Shown here: positions 1 through 5,628 of the stretch, piece by piece | Layout of the letters: the number at the start of each line of letters is the position of its first letter | Numbering within the stretch: the first letter of the stretch is position 1 | From: Proteiniphilum sp. | GTDB taxonomy: Bacteria > Bacteroidota > Bacteroidia > Bacteroidales > Dysgonomonadaceae | Direction of reading: 5' to 3' | Length of the DNA stretch: 13,108 bases | Assembly (NCBI GenBank): GCA_016649795.1 | Contig: JAENWZ010000032.1 | Span: 1-13,108, forward strand | Position numbers and translations under genes: made by a program | The notes under the pieces: model-generated | Told to the model about the DNA's origin: nothing | What the model saw: only the letters and a program-made list of their open reading frames with translations | Database searches by the model: none

Positions 1-1437
1 ACCAGCGCCGTTGTTGTTCAGCAAAATACGCAGGTGGGGCGAGAGGTGTCTGTTCCACAGTCCGTTCATATCGTAAAAGAAGCTCAGGTCTCCAATAAGC
101 AGGAAGGTCAGCCGTTCCGATGCAGCTGCATATCCCACTGCTGTGGAGAGTGATCCCTCAATGCCGTTGGTACCCCGGTTACAGAAACGATGCACCGAAG
201 TGGGTAGGTCGAACAGCTGTGCCAGGTAGACAGTGTTGCTGTTGGCCAGCTGTAGCGAGGCATTTTCAGGTATTTTTCGCAACAATGCTCCCACAGCATA
301 GAGATCGGAGAATGCTGCCTCCGGCTCAGTGACGGAAACACAGGCTTTCTTCCAGGCTTCAGCGAACGCTGTTGTTGTGTTATGGGACGCTGTTGATATG
401 TTATGGGACAGCGTTGCTATATTATCGTAAGGAATCCCCGCCAGATAACGCAGGAACGTTTCGTTGTCGCTTCTTACAATGTCGGTCACCTGTTGAAAGG
501 TGTCGGTGACCTCTCCCGATGGAGTGATATGCCACAGTTCTCGGATAGCGGCAGAGCGGATAAACTGCTTCAACCGTTTGGAGACTATATGTCCGCCGAG
601 TGTGATCACCAGCTCGGGTGAAAGATTCTGTAACTCCTCCTCTGAAGCTGTTCGGAGCAGCACATCATAACGGGAGGTCTCCCCCGGGAGGATATTGGAG
701 AGGTGATCTGCCAGCACGACCACCCCAAAATCCTTACGGAGTCTCTCCAGCAGTTCTAACAGCCCATTCTCCGGTGGCAGCTGGCCGACGATAATCATCC
801 TTTTGGTAAAACTACCGAACCGTTTGTGGTACTCTCCTTCCTCACTGATACGGTAGCTCTGTTTCGGTCGGCGGATGACACGAACAGCAGGGAGTGTGGG
901 GGTGTGAAAGCTAAACAGTGGTTCTGAAAGGGGAATGTTGATATGTGCAGGGCCTCTTTCACCGTTGTTCAGGCTGAGGATCGCCTCGTTGATCAGCCGG
1001 TTGCAATACCACTCCTCCTCACCATCTCTCACCTGCGGCAACTGCACCGAATGGCGTACCATTCTCCCGAACATGCCGACTTGCGGGATAGTCTGCCCCT
1101 CCATCTGTCCTATCCAGGCGGGGGGGCGGTCGGCGGTGATCACCAGCAGCGGCAGCTGCTGATAATAAGCTTCGGCCACGGCGGGAGCCAGGTTCAGGGC
1201 TGCTGTCCCTGAGGTACAGCATACAGCTACCGGCTTATTGAGGGCCTCTATCACACCTAACGCGAAAAAGCCCGCACTCCTTTCATCCACAATGCTGTAA
1301 CAGGTGAAATCCTTGTCTGTCGCCAGGGAATGAATCAGCGGTGCATTACGCGAGCCGGGAGAAAGGACGACATGCATGATGTCATGTGCTTTGAGCAAAG
1401 CCACCAATTGTAAAACACTCTTTTTCTCTGAATACAT
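1..1437 (-). CDS. menD: MenD, SEPHCHC synthase (C-terminus beyond left edge)
   Basis: Thiamine-diphosphate enzyme of menaquinone synthesis that joins 2-oxoglutarate-derived succinic semialdehyde to isochorismate, giving SEPHCHC in the cytoplasm. The frame is open from the ATG at 1437 to base 1 (479 codons) with no stop; the family is about 550 residues, so roughly 75 are missing. Visible motifs: SPGSRNAPL (26-34) and DERSAGFFALG (51-61), whose Glu52 matches the catalytic Glu that activates ThDP; TSGTAALNLAPAVAEA (75-90); TADRPP (101-106); and the ThDP/metal motif GDLSFFYDMN (449-458) followed about 25 residues on by NNNG (474-477). It starts 9 bases after the menF stop, so it is co-transcribed and feeds on MenF product. 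Residues about 345-363 carry a small heptad duplication. Identification is from motifs and order and is very secure. Confidence 0.96.
   Translation of the reverse strand, partial: MYSEKKSVLQLVALLKAHDIMHVVLSPGSRNAPLIHSLATDKDFTCYSIVDERSAGFFALGVIEALNKPVAVCCTSGTAALNLAPAVAEAYYQQLPLLVITADRPPAWIGQMEGQTIPQVGMFGRMVRHSVQLPQVRDGEEEWYCNRLINEAILSLNNGERGPAHINIPLSEPLFSFHTPTLPAVRVIRRPKQSYRISEEGEYHKRFGSFTKRMIIVGQLPPENGLLELLERLRKDFGVVVLADHLSNILPGETSRYDVLLRTASEEELQNLSPELVITLGGHIVSKRLKQFIRSAAIRELWHITPSGEVTDTFQQVTDIVRSDNETFLRYLAGIPYDNIATLSHNISTASHNTTTAFAEAWKKACVSVTEPEAAFSDLYAVGALLRKIPENASLQLANSNTVYLAQLFDLPTSVHRFCNRGTNGIEGSLSTAVGYAAASERLTFLLIGDLSFFYDMNGLWNRHLSPHLRILLNNNGAG
378..427. repeat. In-frame 21-bp micro-repeat inside menD
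   Basis: The 11-mer tgttatgggac occurs at 378-388 and again at 399-409, a period of 21 bases; a weaker third copy starts near 420. On the coding strand this gives tandem seven-residue units (SHNISTA, SHNTTTA, preceded by DNIATL). The period is a multiple of three, so the MenD frame is kept. It lies between the middle domain and the C-terminal ThDP-binding domain, which is probably a tolerant linker. Most likely a slippage duplication rather than a functional site. Confidence 0.5.
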
Positions 1438-1446
1438 TGCTCTCTG

Positions 1447-2520
1447 TTATTTAACGATACTTGCCATGGTTTTGAGCTTCTGTTCCGTCTCTTTCCACTC
1501 ATCCCTGTATGTGGAAGAGGCGAGTAAGCCGCTGCCTGCGTACAAAGTAAGGGAACTTTTTCCAATATACATACACCGGAGGTTGACATACAGATGTGTC
1601 TCAGCTGTAGGATCCAGCATACCGAGGAAACCGGTATAATAACGCCGGTCGTACCCCTCCTGATCCACAATAAACTGAAAGGCCTCCTCCTTGGGTAGTC
1701 CCGATACTGCCGGGGTGGGATGGAGCACCTTTAGGAATGTGCCTATTTTCGATCTGTCGGACAGGGAGAAGCTGAAGTCGGTCCGCAAATGCGCCAGATT
1801 GCCTGCTTTGATGGTATAGGGACCGTTTATCTCCGGGGCGATTTGAAAGGAGGTCAGTTGTTTCAGGAGGTAGGAGGTGACCAGATGTTGCTCACGTAGG
1901 TTTTTATCATCCCAGGAGATAATTCCTGAATTGGGATACCGCGTACCTGCCAGAGCTACCGTTTGCCATCCGCTCCCTGACCCTGCCAGGAGTATCTCCG
2001 GTGTGCTGCCCAGCCAGGTTCCGCTTTGAGGTGTATGGAACAGGAATACGCAGGAATGGGTGTACTTCTCTGCTGCCCTGAAAAAGGAACGTCCCGGCGA
2101 GAAGGCTTCTTCTCTCCCTATTGTCTTGCTTCTTGAGAGTACCAGTTTCTTTATCTCACCCTGCAGCAGCGGTTTGTGGAACCGCTGAAACAGGCGGTCG
2201 TACATTGCTTTATCGATGTTGTTATACCTCTCCCGGGTGGCCTCCTTCCGTGACCTCTCCCTGATGGTTATATCCACCTCTGTGAGATCGGTGCAGTCGG
2301 GCCGTATCACTATGAGCGGCGACCCGGAGGAAATCCGGAAAGGAGCGATCACAAACCCGCTCTGTCCGTTTAACGCTTCGATATCGTTGAAGAGAGCTGC
2401 TGCTCCCGATGTTTGCATCACGAACCGTGGTGAGGCCTCCTCCGGCAGCCTGAAAATGGCGAAGCATGCATCCTGTTCAATTAGAGCATCCAATATCTGA
2501 TGCCTGTCACCGATGCTCAT
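1447..2520 (-). CDS. menF: MenF, isochorismate synthase
   Basis: Chorismate-binding enzyme that isomerises chorismate to isochorismate, the entry step to menaquinone. From the ATG at 2520 it is 357 residues, typical of Bacteroidota isochorismate synthases. Motifs in order: KKLVLSRSK (124-132), whose Lys125 matches the general base (Lys190 of E. coli MenF); GSTPEILL (171-178), whose Glu175 matches the general acid (Glu240), with the same 50-residue spacing; ALAGTR (189-194); LHPTPAVSGLPKEEA (266-280); YYTGFLG (294-300); YAGSGL (327-332); and EWKETEQK (341-348). The frame stays open to 2598, but the ATG at 2520 is preferred because it gives an ATGA overlap with the thioesterase stop, an AAGAGGAG stretch lies just before it, and the extra 26 residues would be read from inside the thioesterase gene. 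An EntC role in siderophore synthesis is the alternative, but adjacent menD argues for menaquinone. Confidence 0.95.
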   Translation of the reverse strand: MSIGDRHQILDALIEQDACFAIFRLPEEASPRFVMQTSGAAALFNDIEALNGQSGFVIAPFRISSGSPLIVIRPDCTDLTEVDITIRERSRKEATRERYNNIDKAMYDRLFQRFHKPLLQGEIKKLVLSRSKTIGREEAFSPGRSFFRAAEKYTHSCVFLFHTPQSGTWLGSTPEILLAGSGSGWQTVALAGTRYPNSGIISWDDKNLREQHLVTSYLLKQLTSFQIAPEINGPYTIKAGNLAHLRTDFSFSLSDRSKIGTFLKVLHPTPAVSGLPKEEAFQFIVDQEGYDRRYYTGFLGMLDPTAETHLYVNLRCMYIGKSSLTLYAGSGLLASSTYRDEWKETEQKLKTMASIVK

Positions 2521-2957
2521 CTCCTCTTCAATATGCTGTTCGTCACCCTGACTGATGAAACCAGTCTCCCCGCAGAGGTGAAGATATCCACATTCCATAT
2601 ATGTGAGGTACGCCCCTGGTGAATGATCGTTCCCACGGCATGCACCTTGTCTCCCTCTTTTGCGGAGGAGATATGGTTACAGCTCACCTGCAGACCTGCC
2701 GCCACCTCCTCCGGCCCGCAAAGAATCACAGACCCCTGTCCCGCCACCGATTCTGCCAGGGCCAGGGTGGCCCCGCCGTGCAGCAGGCCAAAGGGCTGGC
2801 AGGTACGCTTCTCCACCGGCATTCCGGCCTCTATCCTGCCCGGTGAGAGTAGGGTAAACGCTATTCCCAGCGTTCCCATAAGCGTGTGGCTGTTGGCAGC
2901 ATTGATCTCTTCCGCTGAAAACTCCCTGTTTGCAGGGTTCTGAATCTTATCGTTCAT
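2517..2957 (-). CDS. menI: Hotdog-fold thioesterase, MenI (DHNA-CoA thioesterase)-like
   Basis: Predicted acyl-CoA thioesterase of the PaaI/YdiI/EntH hotdog family. In this operon the likely substrate is 1,4-dihydroxy-2-naphthoyl-CoA, hydrolysed to DHNA after MenB. The segment QPFGLLHGG (56-64, counted from the upstream Met) followed by LAES is the family signature; Gln56, His62 and Glu71 have the same spacing as Gln48, His54 and Glu63 of E. coli YdiI. About 146-148 residues, normal for the family. Two ATGs are possible, 2963 and 2957; AAAGGA lies 1 base before the first but about 7 before the second, so I chose 2957. Its stop overlaps the menF start (ATGA), suggesting translational coupling. 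The fold is near certain; the DHNA-CoA specificity is inferred from context, and an enterobactin-type proofreading or phenylacetyl-CoA thioesterase cannot be excluded by sequence alone. Confidence 0.85.
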   Translation of the reverse strand: MNDKIQNPANREFSAEEINAANSHTLMGTLGIAFTLLSPGRIEAGMPVEKRTCQPFGLLHGGATLALAESVAGQGSVILCGPEEVAAGLQVSCNHISSAKEGDKVHAVGTIIHQGRTSHIWNVDIFTSAGRLVSSVRVTNSILKRR

Positions 2958-2980
2958 GCTCATATCCTTTTTGTATCCTG

Positions 2981-2988
2981 CAAAAATA
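2981..2988 (-). promoter_or_regulatory. Putative Bacteroidota -7 element for the men operon
   Basis: On the minus strand this reads TATTTTTG, a full match to the Bacteroidota -7 consensus TAnnTTTG, 17-23 bases before the two candidate starts of the thioesterase gene. No clear TTTG -33 box is visible at the expected distance, so the call rests on the -7 match and position. It would give a leader of roughly 10-20 bases. Confidence 0.45.
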
Positions 2989-3011
2989 GTGATTACTTCA
3001 GGATCGCTGTC

Positions 3012-3128
3012 TTAAGATTCATTAAAATAACACCAAAACCTCAGCGTATGATCGAAGTTCAGTTGATTGGCAAAGAAAGTTTCACGCAAACTTCCGTTGT
3101 TGACACGTTCAATGCCCAGCGCATACAT
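3012..3128 (-). pseudogene. Remnant of a AAA+/DUF4143-type ATPase
   Basis: Just downstream of the sulfatase stop, in the same frame, a 39-codon open stretch contains MYALGIERVNNGSLRETFF and then ANQL. The pattern xYALxxxxxNxGxLRETFFxNQL resembles the segment found in the C-terminal half of large Bacteroidota AAA+ (AAA_14/DUF4143-like) ATPases. After NQLNFDHTL the similarity stops and a TAA follows. Neither the P-loop domain nor the nuclease-like C-terminus is present, so this is a scrap of about 30 residues, not a working gene. The assignment is from remembered family patterns on a short segment and could be wrong; what is seen directly is that no intact gene fits here. Confidence 0.42.
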
Positions 3129-3152
3129 CTGCCTGCGACGGCAACACTGTTC

Positions 3153-4052
3153 CTATTGTTGCTCCTCGGGGACGTCATACAGTGTGCGCAGCCTTTCCAG
3201 TTCCTTTTTCAGTTCCCTGGTAATCTTTGCTGTTCCCCTACTACCGTAGATATTATCGATCTCATGCGGATCATTCTGCAGGTCGAACAGCTCCCATATC
3301 TTCTCTTTATAGAAATAGATCAGTTTATAGCGTTCCGTTTTCACGCCGTAATGCGCACGCACACTGTGGAAGCCGGGGAATTCATAGTAGTGGTAATAGA
3401 GCGATTCGCGCCACTGCTCCGGCGTGCTGCCTGTCTCAGCCAGCTCTTTAAACGACTCCCCCTGCATATCGTCAGGTATCCCGATCCCGCAAAAATCGAG
3501 GAGCGTGGGCGCGAAGTCGATATTTTGTGTCAGCGCCCTGATATTCGTACTGTCGGGAATATACCCTTTGTACTGCATTAACAGGGGCATTTCGAACGAC
3601 TCTTCATACATGAACCGTTTGTCGAACCAGCCATGCTCGCCCAGGTAGAACCCCTGGTCGCTGCTGTAGATGATGATGGTGTTCTCGTCCAGCCCGTTCT
3701 CCTCAAGGTAATCGAGCAGCTGTCCCACGCTCTCATCCACCGCCCTGATGGTGGGCAGGTAGTCCTGCAGATAACGCTGGTATTTCCATTCCGCGATCTC
3801 CTTCTCCGTTCTTGGGGTAATATAAAACGTGTTGTTGCGCTCCCTGTAGGCATCAAAAAAACGGTGCTGCTCCCCGGGAGTCATGGTGCCCAGGAAAGCG
3901 TGCGGCCAGGGGTCAAAGAGCAGAGTGTCACTGTCGATGCCTGTCACCATTTTCAGGTCATGTCCTTCGTACATATCACGGTAGATATTCATCTCTCTGC
4001 ATAATGTATCAAAATTTTTATGCAAAAATACGACTTTTCCAGTTTGCGGCAT
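3153..4052 (-). pseudogene. Sulfatase, C-terminal half only (truncated)
   Basis: Remnant of a secreted S1-type (formylglycine-dependent) sulfatase, a class used by Bacteroidales to strip sulfate from host or algal glycans. The open frame is 299 codons, against about 500-550 in the family. Retained: a region rich in family residues from about 20 (MNIYRDMYEGHDLK) onward; the metal-site motif IIIYSSDQG (126-134); LGEHGWFDKRFMYEES (137-152) with metal/substrate residues His140 and Lys145; IDFAPTLLDFCGI; and the C-terminal subdomain with YHYYEFPGFHSVRAHYGV and ELFDLQNDPHEIDN. Missing: the signal peptide and the N-terminal half with CxPxR, whose Cys/Ser becomes formylglycine, so it cannot be catalytic. 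The first about 18 residues look unrelated and may be junction sequence; MNIYRD at 3992 is an equally good start. Ends with TAG at 3153. Confidence 0.8.
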
Positions 4053-4075
4053 CTGGTTTGCCTATTTTTTGAACA

Positions 4076-4261
4076 TCAAGAACTTAACAAATACCAGGTC
4101 AGGAGTTCTGAGTTTTGGTTACCTGATTTGTAATCGCTCGTGGTATAATTGTAAACGGGGGGGATGAACGGAATCTCCTCTGCTCTGCCGGGAAGGGGAA
4201 AAGCAAGGAGATGTACGGTTATGAATACCGTGTATAGATATTTTTCACAGATCCGTTGCAT
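4076..4261 (-). pseudogene. N-terminal stub of a propeller-type (HTCS-like) regulator
   Basis: A short open frame whose best Met (4261) begins a signal-peptide-like stretch (MQRICEKYLYTVFITVHLLAF, then PLPGRAEE) followed by IPFIPPVYNYTTSDYKSGNQN. The PFI...Y...DYKSGNQN pattern is typical of the mature N-terminus of Bacteroidales periplasmic-propeller regulators (two-component regulator propeller or triple-tyrosine-motif proteins), where a Trp and the first propeller blade normally follow. Here the match ends at about 4112 and eleven unrelated residues lead to a stop at 4076. Such regulators are usually 900-1400 residues, so almost all is gone. The sulfatase fragment follows after only a few dozen bases, which suggests a deletion joined the two. 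Family assignment is from pattern recognition on about 25 residues. Confidence 0.5.
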
Positions 4262-4299
4262 CGTTAAACAGGGATATACTGTGAGGTGAAACAAAGCGC

Positions 4300-5022
4300 T
4301 TATTTTTGTAAAAGGATGTCAATTTCCTTTTCGTTCAGCACCTTCACGTTGGTGAAAAGAAATTTCTTATCGAGAAAATTTCCATATTGATTACACTCAG
4401 TGATGGCAGCGTTCAAACTCGATTTCACATCCCTGTCGAAAGGAAAGAGCATAAGGAACGTGAAATATTTATCTTTAATCTCAAATTGTTCTATCACCAC
4501 TTCTTCTTTCTGCAGTTGAAAAAAAAATTCCCGTTCCACAATTTCTTTTTGTAAATCGGTAAACTCCTGCCTGTTGTTGGTAGTGAAGAGCGCGAAAAAG
4601 CGCAGTTTCTTGTCGTGACCTCCCAGTCCTGATGAAATATATACCTGCTGTTGTCCCGACAAATCGGAACTCAGCACGATACGACTGCTGACCAGAGCCA
4701 TGGAGGACCAATAAAGCAGTTCGGGCTCCTGCGGACTACTATGATATGTTTCTATTGAACGATATGCTCCCACATCGGGTATTGATGCCAGCAAAGTTAA
4801 GCTTCTTTTTTTCCGTTCTATTGATTCATCCGGAGAAAAGAGAATGGCTACTTCTTCATCGCGGACAAACGGGTTATTCTCTTTTCTTAATCTGGCAAAA
4901 TATCTGAAATAGTCCATCTGCTCCTCAATAGGAACCAGCTCCTCGAGAATATGGAACGAGTCAATTCCTTGTTCGTTCAGCGTTTCCCGTAATTTTGCCA
5001 AAAGATCATCTTGTCCACTCAT
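4300..5022 (-). CDS. Conserved-looking protein of unknown function (240 aa)
   Basis: I do not recognise a named family. The 240-residue product has no signal peptide or membrane segment, so it is probably cytoplasmic. It is rich in charged and aromatic residues: an N-terminal helical part (DDLLAKLRETLNEQG, then FRYFARLRKENN at about 39-50), a middle stretch resembling a repeat-like helical scaffold (KKRSLTLLASIPDVGAYRSI), the segment VYISSGLGGHDKKLRFFALF at about 126-145, and a C-terminal alternating hydrophobic region (YFTFLMLFPFDRD). It looks like an intact, coding-biased gene and resembles hypothetical proteins I associate with Bacteroidales. It is divergent from dut, sharing a 155-base intergenic region, with a TATCTTTG element just before the start. 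No function is claimed; a partner-binding or adaptor role would be guesswork. Confidence 0.85.
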   Translation of the reverse strand: MSGQDDLLAKLRETLNEQGIDSFHILEELVPIEEQMDYFRYFARLRKENNPFVRDEEVAILFSPDESIERKKRSLTLLASIPDVGAYRSIETYHSSPQEPELLYWSSMALVSSRIVLSSDLSGQQQVYISSGLGGHDKKLRFFALFTTNNRQEFTDLQKEIVEREFFFQLQKEEVVIEQFEIKDKYFTFLMLFPFDRDVKSSLNAAITECNQYGNFLDKKFLFTNVKVLNEKEIDILLQK

Positions 5023-5027
5023 AGAGG

Positions 5028-5035
5028 CAAAGATA
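5028..5035 (-). promoter_or_regulatory. Putative -7 element for the unknown gene, nearly leaderless
   Basis: The minus strand reads TATCTTTG, a perfect TAnnTTTG match, ending only 5 bases before the ATG at 5022. A transcript from it would start at or within a few bases of the start codon, so the mRNA would be leaderless or nearly so. No convincing TTTG -33 box is seen upstream; the region there is A/G-rich. Confidence 0.42.
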
Positions 5036-5142
5036 TGTTTTTTTTCCTACTATCCTGTTTTCTCCCCGGCTAAATATTGTCTGTCTCACTACTTAATTTC
5101 CTTAAAATTCATCAAATTGACGCTTAATTCCATAGAATTGTA

Positions 5143-5150
5143 TAAATTCG
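5143..5150 (+). promoter_or_regulatory. Putative -7 element for the dut cluster
   Basis: TAAATTCG matches the Bacteroidota TAnnTTTG element at all but one position, 27 bases before the dut ATG at 5178. A TTGA at 5117-5120 is a weak -33 candidate with slightly long spacing. It would drive dut and possibly the following genes. Low to moderate confidence, because the match is imperfect. Confidence 0.33.
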
Positions 5151-5177
5151 CACAATCAAATTGAATAACCACCACCG

Positions 5178-5612
5178 ATGAAGATTAAAATAGTCAATTC
5201 GTCCAGACATCCGCTTCCTGAATATGCCACGGCCTATGCCGCAGGAATGGATTTGCGTGCAAATGTAGAACAACCGGTTGTGCTGAAGCCGCTGGAGCGG
5301 TCTCTGGTACCCACAGGTATTTATATCCAGCTTCCTGAAGGATACGAAGCACAAATCCGTCCCCGTAGTGGATTGGCTATAAAGCACGGCATCAGCATAG
5401 TGAACGCTCCCGGCACAATTGACGCCGATTATCGCGGAGAAATTCGTGTGATTCTTGTCAATCTGTCGAATGAAAGTTTCACTATCAATGACGGCGAACG
5501 TATCTGTCAGATGGTAATTGCGCAACATGCACATGTGCAATGGGAGAGTGTTGACTCATTGGATGAGACCGAGCGTGGTGACGGCGGCTTTGGGCATACG
5601 GGGAAAAAATAA
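5178..5612 (+). CDS. dut: dUTP diphosphatase (dUTPase)
   Basis: Hydrolyses dUTP to dUMP and pyrophosphate, keeping uracil out of DNA and supplying dUMP for thymidylate synthesis. The 144-residue length is standard for the homotrimeric enzyme. All five conserved motifs are present in order: AAGMDLRA (motif 1, with the metal-binding Asp), RPRSGLAIKHGI (motif 2), APGTIDADYRGEI (motif 3, with the catalytic-water Asp and the uracil-discriminating Tyr), GERICQMVI (motif 4), and RGDGGFGHTG (motif 5, the flexible lid). It is first in a rightward run; the TPR gene begins 16 bases after its stop. Start ATG at 5178 gives the usual MKIKIV N-terminus. No anomaly is seen. Confidence 0.98.
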   Translation: MKIKIVNSSRHPLPEYATAYAAGMDLRANVEQPVVLKPLERSLVPTGIYIQLPEGYEAQIRPRSGLAIKHGISIVNAPGTIDADYRGEIRVILVNLSNESFTINDGERICQMVIAQHAHVQWESVDSLDETERGDGGFGHTGKK

Positions 5613-5628
5613 AAACTATTAGCAAAGA

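Noticed and set aside
1335..1670. A 111-codon minus-strand open frame spanning the menF-menD junction
   Set aside because: It is out of frame with both well-supported men genes and shows no domain.
2521..2598. Longer menF start at 2598
   Set aside because: The extra 26 residues are read inside the thioesterase gene and do not resemble the family N-terminus; the ATG at 2520 gives an ATGA junction.
3048..3581. A 177-codon plus-strand open frame
   Set aside because: It is antisense to the sulfatase remnant, has no recognisable domain, and the minus-strand frame carries clear sulfatase motifs.
4285..4310. Short palindrome (aagcgctt) and flanking A/T tracts near the end of the unknown gene as a terminator
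   Set aside because: The stem is weak and overlaps the stop codon; not convincing as an intrinsic terminator.
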